From: Gammaproteobacteria bacterium
GTDB taxonomy: Bacteria; Pseudomonadota; Gammaproteobacteria; JADZEE01
Length of the DNA stretch: 64,000 nt
Reading direction: 5' to 3'
Assembly (NCBI GenBank): GCA_020850735.1
Contig: JADZEE010000001.1
Coordinates: forward strand, 1-64,000
Of the stretch, positions 9,894 through 18,954 are shown piece by piece (within the stretch, counting starts at the first letter, position 1; every line of letters begins with the position of its first letter). The position numbers and the translations under genes are program-made. The notes below the pieces were generated by a model. The model was not told where the DNA came from and made no database searches. It saw only the letters and a program-made list of their open reading frames with translations.

Positions 9894-10271
9894 TTACAGC
9901 TTGCGTTCGCCGGCGATCAGATCGCGAAACCAGTCGACGACGGTTTCTTCCTGCAGATCGCGCAGCTCGCCGGCATCGAAGAAGGCGCCGTAGCAGACCG
10001 GACAGCTCTCGAAGCGAATGTGCGACTGGCGCGCGTGCACCATCCGGATCATCGGCACGTGGCACACGGGGCAGTCGATCCGGTCGATCCGGTCGTACTG
10101 CCTGCCGACGCCCGCGTCACCGGTGTCGACCAGCGCGCCGCCGCCGAAGGCCCGCAGCTCCTCGGCTTCGAGATTGTCGAGCCACAGGCCTTTGCATCCC
10201 GTGCAGCGGTCCACCTCGATCGACGCGTACTCGACGGTTTGCGTGGCGGCCTGACATTTCGGACATTGCAT
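9894..10271 (-). CDS. Zinc-ribbon protein (zf-TFIIB type) with two ribbons
   Basis: A protein of 125 residues starting at the ATG at 10271. It carries two four-cysteine zinc ribbons: C3/C6 with C23/C26 (CPKC...CTGC) and C67/C70 with C90/C93 (CPVC...CPVC). The first is followed by the GLWLDNLEAEEL helix typical of the zf-TFIIB family, and the second has the matching GAFFDAGELRDL, which suggests an internal duplication. The family has no settled function. It lies 25 bp after the NnrU-like gene in the same direction. Confidence 0.8.
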   Translation of the reverse strand: MQCPKCQAATQTVEYASIEVDRCTGCKGLWLDNLEAEELRAFGGGALVDTGDAGVGRQYDRIDRIDCPVCHVPMIRMVHARQSHIRFESCPVCYGAFFDAGELRDLQEETVVDWFRDLIAGERKL

Positions 10272-10296
10272 GGGAATACCCCGTCGGAGCCGGACG

Positions 10297-10980
10297 TCAG
10301 CCGGGCAGGGGCGAAACACCGAACATCGCCCGGTGGTAGTGCAGGATCGCCGCGAAGGCGAGCAGCGCGACGACGATGCGCCACCAGCCGATCTCGCCGA
10401 TGCGCAGGCTGTTGCGGCCCTGGATGATCGCCACAAACGGTACGTTCGAGGTCATCGACGCGAAGCGCGCCCAGCGTTCACCAAAGGCGGCGCGACGTTT
10501 GGCGTCGATGGACGCGGTGCCGGCCAGCGCGAGCACGAGCAGCGCGCCGAACAGCACCAGCGAGGCCGCGTCGCCGTTGACCGCCAGGTGTGCGATCGCC
10601 CACAGCGCGACGCCCCACAGGAACGGATGGCGGCTCACGCGCAGGATCCCGGTGACGGCGTCGTCGCGCTCGAGCAGCTTTTCCGCCGCGACGGCGGTCG
10701 GGTTGCGCGTGGTCAGGCCGATCACGGCGAACAGGAACGCGAGCGCGACCAGCGCGATCGCCAGCGGTTTGAGCGCCTGGCGCTGTCCCCAGAGGTCGAT
10801 CGGTGGTGCCCGGCCGTAGGCGCTGGCGAGCCAGACGATGCCGGCGGCCGCAACGACCGAGTAGACCGCGAGGTAGGGGCGCTCACCGATCCGCGCGATG
10901 AGTAGCGCGCGCAGTGCGGTGCCCGAGACCAGCAGGTGGGTGCCGACGAAAAACGCGGCTGCGGCGATGAGCTCGATCAC
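10297..10980 (-). CDS. NnrU-family integral membrane protein
   Basis: A membrane protein of 227 residues with about six helices. The GTG at 10980 is chosen because GGGAGGT sits seven to eight bases upstream; the frame before it is not coding-like. The segment ILRVSRHPFLWGVALWAIAHL is the conserved histidine-containing motif of NnrU and isoprenylcysteine-methyltransferase-like proteins. NnrU is linked to nitrite/nitric oxide reductase regulation in denitrifiers, but homologues occur widely and no nir or nor genes are seen here. Confidence 0.8.
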   Translation of the reverse strand: MIELIAAAAFFVGTHLLVSGTALRALLIARIGERPYLAVYSVVAAAGIVWLASAYGRAPPIDLWGQRQALKPLAIALVALAFLFAVIGLTTRNPTAVAAEKLLERDDAVTGILRVSRHPFLWGVALWAIAHLAVNGDAASLVLFGALLVLALAGTASIDAKRRAAFGERWARFASMTSNVPFVAIIQGRNSLRIGEIGWWRIVVALLAFAAILHYHRAMFGVSPLPG

Positions 10981-11092
10981 GATACGACCTCCCGGATGCG
11001 GATCCTGTCGCCGCCATTGTGAGCGAGTCCGGGCCGGCCGCAAAGCCGCGCCGCGACCCGCGTACGGCTGGCTGCGAACCATACGCTCCGGC

Positions 11093-12781
<1,689 letters not shown>

Positions 12782-12824
12782 AGCGGGCGCATTATATCGG
12801 CGCGCGTGCCCGTGGCCGACAGCC

Positions 12825-13580
12825 ATGGCGGTCCGGGCGCTGGCGATCTGCCTGCTGCCCGCGGGACCGGTGCTGGCCGCGGACACGCGCGTCGAGCGCC
12901 AGACCGGCTACGCCCGTGCGTCCGCCGACGGCGCCCTGCTGTACACGGAAACGCACGAGGACCGCTACAGCGGCGCCGATCGCGTGCATTCCCGGGTCAC
13001 CTTTCAGGCCCCGGACGGAACGCTGATCGCGGAAAAGGAAGTGGATTTCAGCGCCGGCCGCTACGCACCGGAGCTCACCCTGTCCGACCACCGCAGTGGA
13101 CGGATCGAAGCCGCGCACCACGTCGACGGCCGGCTGCAGCTCCTCAAGCGCAGCCGGGCCGGGAAACCCGCGCGCACGGCGCTGCTGGACCCGGGGCCCT
13201 CTCTGGTCGTCGACGCGGGTCTCGAGGAGCTCATCCGGGCGCGCTGGGAGGCGATCCGGGCGGATACCGTGATCGAGGTGAACATCGCCGTCCCGAGCTA
13301 TTTGCGGGCCATTCCCTTTCGCGTGCGCAGGCTCGGCACGGCCCGGGTGGACGGCGTGGCGCTGACGACCGTGCGCCTCGAGCCGCGCAGCTTCGTCATC
13401 CGCCTGCTCGCGCCGCAGATCGACATCACCTTCCGCGACGACGACCGGTCGCTGTACCGCTACGAGGGCGTCACGGCGCTGCGTGCGCCGGCGGGCGGCA
13501 ACTACCGCGCCACGGTCGATTTTCCGCAGCGCCCGGCGGGCGCCCCGGATGCGCTGCGAAGTCCGGGACAGAGCGAATAG
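12825..13580 (+). CDS. Secreted hypothetical protein
   Basis: A 251-residue protein that I do not recognise. The ATG at 12825 begins a good signal peptide ([20 protein letters not shown]), so the mature part is exported to the periplasm. The body is beta-rich with repeated polar strands ([36 protein letters not shown]) and has no obvious catalytic motif or cysteine pair. The start region is divergent from glnS. It is the last gene before the lower-GC island. Confidence 0.7.
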   Translation: MAVRALAICLLPAGPVLAADTRVERQTGYARASADGALLYTETHEDRYSGADRVHSRVTFQAPDGTLIAEKEVDFSAGRYAPELTLSDHRSGRIEAAHHVDGRLQLLKRSRAGKPARTALLDPGPSLVVDAGLEELIRARWEAIRADTVIEVNIAVPSYLRAIPFRVRRLGTARVDGVALTTVRLEPRSFVIRLLAPQIDITFRDDDRSLYRYEGVTALRAPAGGNYRATVDFPQRPAGAPDALRSPGQSE

Positions 13581-13864
13581 GTTATTAGGACTACAAACTC
13601 GCATTCGAGCGACCGTGGATTCGAAAACGGAAGGCGCCATAATTGATCACTGCGGGCGAACGAAACACGGCGCGAGGAGATCGAGCTACAAACCTCACGA
13701 CCCGAGCGCACGTCAGATCTCGTTCGGTAATTCTCTCCCCTCGTTTTTTTTCACCTGTGTTGGTCACTGCAGAGTAAGTGCCGCTCTCGCTTCATTCCGT
13801 ACAATTACCGGAAGATGTTGCCGTCGCGCGCGCCGCTCCAAGAAGTCGAATCGAGATTTCCGGA
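13581..13864. other. Non-coding left flank of the defence island
   Basis: About 280 bp with no convincing gene. Base composition falls visibly compared with the region to the left, with A/T runs such as an eight-T tract near 13744. This looks like the left junction of acquired DNA. I found no tRNA, integrase or matching direct repeat that would mark an integration site. Confidence 0.4.
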
Positions 13865-14281
13865 CTAACCACCCAACACGAGTCGTAACCTCGACTGCAA
13901 TCGAACGTCGTTAGTCGTCTGGCACTCCCAGATTGTGATGACTCGATAACCTGATCGTCTGAGCTCACGCGCAGCAGAACGGTCGCGTTCTCGGTTCCTT
14001 TTGAATTTTGCGAGCCAAAAGGAGCGGTTGCTCTTTGGAACGGTGGCTCTATTGCATTCTGGGTGCGCGTGCCAGAAACATCCGTGAACAAATATTGCCC
14101 ACCGCCGGCGTCTATTCGCCAAGTCGGGCGAGCCGGGCAGGTCCCTGTTGCACGTACGGTAATGGTGCCCCAATTCTGACAGGATACGGCGGACGACGCA
14201 TTCCGGTCCCGTAGCTCGCTGGCGAACTCGACTCATTCGCACGGACGTTTCTATAGTCGTGCATAGATCGCGCGCAGCCAT
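13865..14281 (-). CDS. vsr: Very short patch repair endonuclease (Vsr)
   Basis: Strand-specific nickase that repairs T:G mismatches arising by deamination of 5-methylcytosine. Family features: MSRVRQRATGPECVVRRIL near the start, RDLPGSPDL with the catalytic aspartate, FVHGCFWHAHPEC with the zinc/active-site histidines and cysteine, then NRSFWLAKFKRNRERD. The ATG at 14281 gives 138 residues, the normal size. An upstream in-frame start at 14368 would add residues without family similarity. The family usually accompanies a C5-cytosine methyltransferase, which is present two genes upstream. Confidence 0.9.
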   Translation of the reverse strand: MAARDLCTTIETSVRMSRVRQRATGPECVVRRILSELGHHYRTCNRDLPGSPDLANRRRRWAIFVHGCFWHAHPECNRATVPKSNRSFWLAKFKRNRERDRSAARELRRSGYRVITIWECQTTNDVRLQSRLRLVLGG

Positions 14282-14342
14282 ATTCAGCTGCCGCTCGACG
14301 TGCTTGAAGCGACGTATCGTTGGTGATGGCGCCATGGCCGAT

Positions 14343-15263
14343 CTATTTGTGTGGGAAGCGGCTCTCATAAAGGTGGGCGAGTCGCCTGATCATCTGGTCG
14401 TAGTGATAAAAGTCGGTCACTGCGGGGGACGGATGGTCTTGAACGAGGCGTATCGGCGTTCCGTCGTTATCGAAGTCAATCACCACGATGCCGAGAGCAT
14501 CGAATCCCTGACTTCCCGAGTGCGCTCGCCGAGGAATCTCCTTAATTTTCTCGATCACTCGTACGCAATCTGACGGTTGCCTATGCGTGTTTTCACACGG
14601 CTCATGGTCGGCGAGGGAAAACCTATTGCGATCAGAGCTGAGAAATCGGTTAGCTGCATTCACGATAGTATATCCGGCCGCAATCGAAAAGTTCGAAGCG
14701 CCATGGATCACGAGATGGCTCGAATTCAGCTCGTCGTAGAGTCGTGGGAGTGCTTTCACGTGTGCGGTCATGCACGCCTTTGCTTCGAGCGCGACGTGCA
14801 CCGAACCGACTGGGACGCGACGTAATATCGGTAGCGCCTCCAGAGTTTGTCGATCCTCGGGGAGTAAATCGAGATCGTAAGCCACGGCCATTCCGGCGAA
14901 CGTAGAACGCCGAGAGTGTCCGGGATCTTCTGTACCGGGCGTGCAGATGACGAGGTCCAAATCTTTTTTTCGGCCAGTGGTGAAATCGCGCATTTCGTGG
15001 TTGATGCCGAAGCCGATCTTGCCAGTAGCTGCGTGCTCCTTGAGTAGAGGGCAGGTGATGAGGAGGTCAAAGAGCACGCCCCAGCACGCAATCTTGGAAT
15101 GACGATCACTCCGAGAGTGGTATTGCCAGACGTTACCGTAGTCGTCTCTGACGGCGGGGTGAGACAACGATCGGACTAATATTGATGAGCCGCGCACGTT
15201 CAGCCGACCGGATCCGCGTCGCGCGCCGCAGGCGTGGTCACGCGCATCGGACCGCCGGCGCAT
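14343..15263 (-). CDS. Putative type II restriction endonuclease (PD-(D/E)XK fold)
   Basis: A 306-residue protein between a C5-cytosine methyltransferase and Vsr, the usual place for the cognate endonuclease. A PD-(D/E)XK-like active site is visible: Asp101/Asp103 in KKDLDLVIC, then Glu160-x-Lys162 in VALEAKACM, with helix KALPRLYDEL after it. The ATG at 15263 overlaps the methyltransferase end by 26 bp. The first 22 residues are arginine-rich, so a GTG at 15197 is an alternative start. I cannot name the specificity or subfamily. Function is inferred from motif and context. Confidence 0.7.
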   Translation of the reverse strand: MRRRSDARDHACGARRGSGRLNVRGSSILVRSLSHPAVRDDYGNVWQYHSRSDRHSKIACWGVLFDLLITCPLLKEHAATGKIGFGINHEMRDFTTGRKKDLDLVICTPGTEDPGHSRRSTFAGMAVAYDLDLLPEDRQTLEALPILRRVPVGSVHVALEAKACMTAHVKALPRLYDELNSSHLVIHGASNFSIAAGYTIVNAANRFLSSDRNRFSLADHEPCENTHRQPSDCVRVIEKIKEIPRRAHSGSQGFDALGIVVIDFDNDGTPIRLVQDHPSPAVTDFYHYDQMIRRLAHLYESRFPHK

Positions 15264-16515
15264 TCACCATGGCTCGGCCGCGTGACGCCGAATTGTCTTT
15301 GTTCGCCATGTTTGTTACGTGTCTTGCAACGGCATCGAGGAAACCCGGTGGAAACCGGAGTGACCCCGTTTTCGCGCGTTCGAGAAATCCGGCGGCGGCT
15401 CGCAACGTGAGCGGGGTCGGCTCAAATTCCAGGAAGTCTCGGAGCGATGGGCACGGCACAGCGAGCGGATACTCAGACATCGCGACGGCGACCCGGTTTT
15501 TGTCGACATTGTAAGCAGCCGCGGGCCACGATCGCCCGCCTATCGCCGGATATTCCTCCGCTTCCAGAGGCGTGCCGGCAGACGCAAGCCGACGCCCGAG
15601 CCAAGTCGCCACGGGCACACTCACGGCGTTCCCGACGAGACGCCAACGCGCGCTCTTGGGAACTATCGATTCGGCTGGCGCGGTCCAATCGGCGGGGAAA
15701 CCCTGGAGCCGCTCGGCATCCCGAATGTCCGGCTTCACGATGCTCCCAGACGGCAGAATGATGGCCGGTGGCGACGGAATGCCGATGGTCGATCCGTTCT
15801 TGAGGGTCGGGATCGCATTGACCGCCCACCCTAGGCCTCTGATACCTTCAGTCCAGTAAAACCCACACGCGACCGAGCGATAGTCGTCGGGTTCCGCCGG
15901 TGGGTCAGTCGCGTCCGCCATCAGTACGCCACGCGGGTCAGTTTCGAGGGTCGCGAGTAGGAAGACGCGGCGCCGACGTTGTGGCAAACCGAAACTGCGG
16001 GTGTCGACGGTTCTGTACGCCCAACGGTAGCCGAGCCGTTCGAGTGCATCGATGATTACTTCCATTGCCCGGCCGCGACCGAGCTGAAGCATGAACGGGA
16101 CGTTTTCGAGCAGAACCCAAGGCACTGGTGTTCGCTCGAGGAGCCGGAACACTTCGCTGACGAGCCCCGAACGCGCGCCGAAGATCCCGTTCGTCGGCCC
16201 CGCTTGGCTCAAATCTTGGCACGGGAAACCGCCGACGAGCAGTTCGGTACCTGTCGGCAGCCCATCGAGGGATCGGATATCGCCGTGGCGGCGAATGTCC
16301 GTGAAGTGTGTATCGAGGACTCGGTTGGCGGCTGGGTCGTTCTCGCACAGAAGGGTCGTCTCGTGTCCGCTGAGACCGAGGCCCCGCTCCAGTCCTCCTA
16401 TCCCCGCAAACAAGCCGACCGTTCGCAGAAGCCTGCCGCGCTGCGCCTCCCCCGTACTCCCCTTCGGTCCGGCCGCCGTCAGGCCCAATTTCAGTTGTCG
16501 CTCATCCTTGCGCAT
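15238..16515 (-). CDS. DNA (cytosine-5) methyltransferase
   Basis: Modification enzyme that transfers a methyl group from S-adenosylmethionine to C5 of cytosine. The motifs are in order: VGLFAGIGGLERGL (I, near 34-47), GGFPCQDLSQAG with catalytic Cys near 100 (IV), LLENV near 137 (VI), LPQRRRRVF near 179 (VIII) and LVGNAVSVPV near 295 (X), with the recognition domain between VIII and X. About 425 residues. Start is the ATG at 16515 or the GTG one codon upstream; GGGAG precedes them. Its end overlaps the endonuclease gene. The long tail after motif X (over 110 residues) is more than usual. Confidence 0.93.
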   Translation of the reverse strand: MRKDERQLKLGLTAAGPKGSTGEAQRGRLLRTVGLFAGIGGLERGLGLSGHETTLLCENDPAANRVLDTHFTDIRRHGDIRSLDGLPTGTELLVGGFPCQDLSQAGPTNGIFGARSGLVSEVFRLLERTPVPWVLLENVPFMLQLGRGRAMEVIIDALERLGYRWAYRTVDTRSFGLPQRRRRVFLLATLETDPRGVLMADATDPPAEPDDYRSVACGFYWTEGIRGLGWAVNAIPTLKNGSTIGIPSPPAIILPSGSIVKPDIRDAERLQGFPADWTAPAESIVPKSARWRLVGNAVSVPVATWLGRRLASAGTPLEAEEYPAIGGRSWPAAAYNVDKNRVAVAMSEYPLAVPCPSLRDFLEFEPTPLTLRAAAGFLERAKTGSLRFPPGFLDAVARHVTNMANKDNSASRGRAMVNAPAVRCA

Positions 16516-16556
16516 CACTCAGAATCTCCCATTTTTGCTGGTGGTCGGCTCCCTGC

Positions 16557-17534
16557 TCATGTGCTGCATCCGTCGGCTTCATCCTTAGGCAGTGGCGCAA
16601 TCTCGTCCAGAGCCTGCTTGATTCGGGCGACGAGATTTGGGTGCATCCTACCGAGCGGGCCGTGTCGCCCCCGCACACTGCGAAACATTCTCGCGTACTC
16701 CGAGGTTGCTCGCTCGGTCGTCGCGAGCACGGCGAGCGCTCGCCTCGCCGCCCTCAACTTGCTCCGCTCCGAGCGCTGCAACGACACCTTCTCATTTACG
16801 ACGAGTCCGTTGACGAGCATCGGTCTCGCTGCCGAGAAAATCGCATGCTTACTCTTCTTTAACCTGAAACCTAGCTTTGTGCACTGACTGCGGATCCCAC
16901 CTATGACGTCCTGGATCTCGCGTCTCGTCAACGCACGGGCCGACGAAACTGAGATGTCGTCGACATAGCGCGAGTAGCGCAGACCGGCACGTGCCATCGA
17001 TGCCGCGAATTCCGGTTCCGTATCCCAGAACACTAGATTTGCTAAGTAGGTGCTCGTTGGCGCCCCCTGCGGTAGAACGCCGTCGTGAGTCGTCAATAAC
17101 GTCAGTAGGTCGGCTATTTCGCGGGGGAATCTAAAAAAATCCAACCAGATCCGGCGAACCCGCCTCGCCGAGATTGATGGATAGAAACGGGTAATGTCTT
17201 CGTTGATCAAAATCTTGGCGCCGCTGTGCAGGCCAGCATTGCGGACGTAATCGCGCGGCGATTGACGGTCCTTGATGCCACCTTGCAGAAAGCGCGGAAA
17301 TGTCACGCGGTTGAATATCCGCGCGTTGATTCGTCTCTGCACGTCCTTGAGAAAGGGTGCGGGATCGAGTGTTTCGCGGACCGTGCCGTCCCCCTTGATT
17401 CGCTTTGGCCCCGGGCGGTACAGGCGTCCGCTCTCGCGCTCCAATCGTAGCAGCGCGCGAGGCTCGAATCCGAGGACTCTACCTAGCGCGTCGACGGATC
17501 CGATCGGTCTGCCCTCATAACAAAGACGGTTCAC
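16557..17534 (-). CDS. Retron-type reverse transcriptase
   Basis: RNA-directed DNA polymerase of 325 residues, the size of retron RTs and with no maturase or endonuclease domain. It shows motif A in NEDITRFYPSI (Asp113), motif B LPQGAPTS (154-161) and motif C YVDD (190-193). The retron-specific NAxxH is present as NAGLH (99-103), and the retron VTG element appears as VNG in LVNGLVVN (241-243). The GTG at 17534 overlaps the XRE gene by 20 bp. A candidate msr-msd RNA lies upstream of the unit. It is expected to make multicopy single-stranded DNA as part of an anti-phage system. Retron identity is inferred from motifs, not phylogeny. Confidence 0.88.
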   Translation of the reverse strand: MNRLCYEGRPIGSVDALGRVLGFEPRALLRLERESGRLYRPGPKRIKGDGTVRETLDPAPFLKDVQRRINARIFNRVTFPRFLQGGIKDRQSPRDYVRNAGLHSGAKILINEDITRFYPSISARRVRRIWLDFFRFPREIADLLTLLTTHDGVLPQGAPTSTYLANLVFWDTEPEFAASMARAGLRYSRYVDDISVSSARALTRREIQDVIGGIRSQCTKLGFRLKKSKHAIFSAARPMLVNGLVVNEKVSLQRSERSKLRAARRALAVLATTERATSEYARMFRSVRGRHGPLGRMHPNLVARIKQALDEIAPLPKDEADGCST

Positions 17535-17817
17535 GCTTACTCTCTCTTATGAAATTCAATGCGGCAAATGACAACTTTTCTGCGAGTTCTCGATCGAAGG
17601 GAGACAAGTCGCCGGTATCTGCAGCGAGGAAAAGAAGTATGCTCGTCGGTACCGCCAATTCCTCGGCGATTTTCTCGACCGTACTGAAAACCGGGTCGCG
17701 CTTGTTCTGTTCGATGAGGGAAATGTACGAGACCGACACGTTCGTACGCTCCGCGAGCTGGGCTTGCGTCATCTCCCGTTGCGTTCGACAGAACTTGATA
17801 GCTTTCCCGAGATTCAT
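17515..17817 (-). CDS. XRE-family helix-turn-helix regulator
   Basis: A 100-residue DNA-binding protein. The HTH runs from about residue 5 to 60: GKAIKFCRTQREMTQAQLAE, then SVSYISLIEQNKRDP, the recognition helix region of Cro/CI-type proteins, followed by a short C-terminal helix pair. The ATG at 17817 is preferred; a TTG eight codons upstream would only add a poor extension. It overlaps the reverse transcriptase start, so the two are probably made together. It may repress the promoter upstream of the RNA, where a perfect palindrome lies, or act as the retron's accessory protein, as in retron groups with small HTH partners. Confidence 0.85.
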   Translation of the reverse strand: MNLGKAIKFCRTQREMTQAQLAERTNVSVSYISLIEQNKRDPVFSTVEKIAEELAVPTSILLFLAADTGDLSPFDRELAEKLSFAALNFIRESKREPSLL

Positions 17818-17860
17818 AGCGTCTGGTATGAGAGATCTCAATGATTAATGGTTCGCTGTG

Positions 17861-18112
17861 TTACTCCGGAAACCAATGGGCGATTCGTCGAACCCAATCG
17901 AGGCCTACGGCTACCTTGCCGATGATTTTCAAGGTCTTCATAACGGTGCGTCGATCGAGTTTTACGTCGTCATCGTCAGTATCCAGAAGGAGCTGCAACC
18001 TCGCGGTTACATTCGCCAACTCCGCTGCAACACTAGGGCTCAACTCATCGTGCTTCAGTGCCTGAATCCGGCGCAGGATGTCGAGGCACTCCTTTAGCGC
18101 CTGCTTTTTCAT
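17861..18112 (-). CDS. Small helical protein, candidate retron accessory/effector
   Basis: An 83-residue protein with a strong ribosome site (AAGGAG, six bases before the ATG at 18112; the preceding in-frame TTG is too close to it). The N-terminal half is alpha-helical and charged (KECLDILRRIQALKHDEL, AAELANVTARLQLLLD), there is an acidic DTDDDDV linker near 45-51, and the C-terminus is a basic-hydrophobic amphipathic helix (LKIIGKVAVGLDWVRRIAHW, 61-80) able to touch membranes. I do not recognise a family. It is the first gene after the candidate retron RNA, the position of effector genes in several retron types. Confidence 0.7.
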   Translation of the reverse strand: MKKQALKECLDILRRIQALKHDELSPSVAAELANVTARLQLLLDTDDDDVKLDRRTVMKTLKIIGKVAVGLDWVRRIAHWFPE

Positions 18113-18294
18113 CAAGAGCTCCTTTCCGTATCGGGCGACATTGCCCGGTCACCACCGCAATGTGGACCGAACGGAACGAGCGAGCCCCGCGAACCATCAA
18201 CCAGAACGAGCCGGTCACCATGTAACCGGCGCACCAACAAGGCTGTCCACTGACTGCAGCGGGGATCGCTGTCGCCGCGACAGTCGAGTAGCCT

Positions 18295-18320
18295 GAGCCG
18301 CAGCGCTACGGCTGCAGCTC
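18295..18320. other. Hairpin just downstream of the candidate msd (18295-18320)
   Basis: An inverted repeat of nine pairs with one mismatch (GAGC, GCAGC arms around a six-base loop). It shares GAGC with the proposed a2 segment, so in RNA it would compete with a1/a2 pairing. Two further perfect hairpins follow in the leader: CTGTCG-CCG-CGACAG at 18269-18283 and GCCGGT/ACCGGC arms at 18210-18230. None is followed by a T-run, so these are not classic terminators. Confidence 0.5.
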
Positions 18321-18455
18321 TTCAGTGCCTTGGCTTGCCCGGGTGCACCACTATCGGTACCCCGAGCGGCCCTGCCTTCATTGACCACACGGCAAAGCCG
18401 TACCTGCGCGCCCACACCGTGGCAACATTCGGAAAGTAAGATTTTGCTAAAGAGC
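18317..18455 (-). ncRNA. Candidate retron msr-msd RNA
   Basis: A non-coding, hairpin-rich stretch upstream of the RT unit, read on the minus strand. The order matches retron RNA: a1 GCTCTTTA (18455-18448); then TTTAGC with a G at 18447 that could be the branching guanosine; a short hairpin ACGGC-TTT-GCCGT (18401-18389) with the UUU loop typical of msr; a long stem (18367-18337) of twelve pairs with one bulged A and a six-base loop, suited to msd; and a2 TGAAGAGC (18324-18317), which pairs with a1 over eight bases with one G-U. Length is about 139 nt. Folded by eye only. Confidence 0.6.
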
Positions 18456-18483
18456 ACCTGGGCGGTTCGCCCAGCCGGCGCAC

Positions 18484-18512
18484 AATAAACCACAAATGGC
18501 GCGTGATGTCAA
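18484..18512 (-). promoter_or_regulatory. Sigma-70-type promoter for the retron RNA/defence operon
   Basis: On the minus strand a perfect -35 box TTGACA (18512-18507) is separated by 17 bases from TTTATT (18489-18484, four of six matches to TATAAT). Initiation would fall near 18477, about 22 bases before the a1 segment. No competing promoter of this quality was seen between here and the first gene. Confidence 0.65.
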
Positions 18513-18517
18513 TTAAT

Positions 18518-18532
18518 TTGACTATCAGTCAA
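18518..18532. promoter_or_regulatory. Perfect palindrome TTGACT-ATC-AGTCAA, putative operator
   Basis: A 6-3-6 perfect inverted repeat five bases upstream of the -35 box of the island promoter. The half-site also recurs inverted as the -35 box itself (TGTCAA, 18507-18512) and as TTGAC at 18543-18547, so three or four related half-sites cluster within 41 bp. A natural binding site for the XRE regulator encoded downstream (inference). Confidence 0.5.
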
Positions 18533-18954
18533 TATTCACCTCTTGACGGCTGCATTGGCGCACGAATTCGTGATCTCATGCCTATTCAGATGCTCCAAAC
18601 ATATTCCTTGAAATTGGGCCGGGGGCGTACCAGCGGGCGCTCCGACGCATCGTTAGACGCCGGCACGGCGGACAGATGAACCTGCGTTGGATCAGATCGG
18701 TGCTGTCCGTAGCGTAGAAGCGTATTGATCGCGCACTCGGCTACCACGACAGCTTTCGGTTGATCCGCGCCGTCGATGCACTGTCGCCCGAGATGATTGA
18801 ATCATCGACGGCTGTATAGAATCCACGCTCACAGTCATCACTGCCGCGGCTATGTTCACCGGGCGATGGGACAATCCACCCGGTCCGTTCCGGCGACGGG
18901 CGCGCCGGTCACGCCGCGCTATGTCAAGTAACGATCGAAACAGGAGAGACTTTT
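18533..18954. other. Non-coding right flank of the defence island
   Basis: About 420 bp without a convincing gene. Short frames exist on both strands (for example 18692-19039 minus), but they lack ribosome sites and coding character. Composition returns to the high-GC background toward the right end. The region ends with CAGGAGAG, the ribosome site of the next gene. No integrase, tRNA or clear direct repeat was seen. Confidence 0.45.

Noticed and set aside
5587-10065. 1492-residue open frame on the minus strand
   Set aside because: It runs antisense through the membrane protein, TonB receptor and aldo/keto reductase genes, all of which have clear motifs. Its translation is low-complexity Arg/Ala/Gly/His-rich, as expected for a shadow frame in high-GC DNA.
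16557-17534. Group II intron or transposon reverse transcriptase
   Set aside because: There is no maturase X/thumb extension, no HNH domain and no intron domain V-like RNA at the 3' side; NAxxH and the short length favour a retron.
18215-18493. 92-codon frame on the minus strand across the candidate retron RNA
   Set aside because: Its GTG start sits beside the -10 box, upstream of the predicted transcription start, and lacks a ribosome site. The region is better explained by RNA structure.
18652-18658. GTTAGAC, resembling an integron attC core site
   Set aside because: No partner core (RYYYAAC) or attC-like stem is found at the right distance, and there is no integrase. Chance match.
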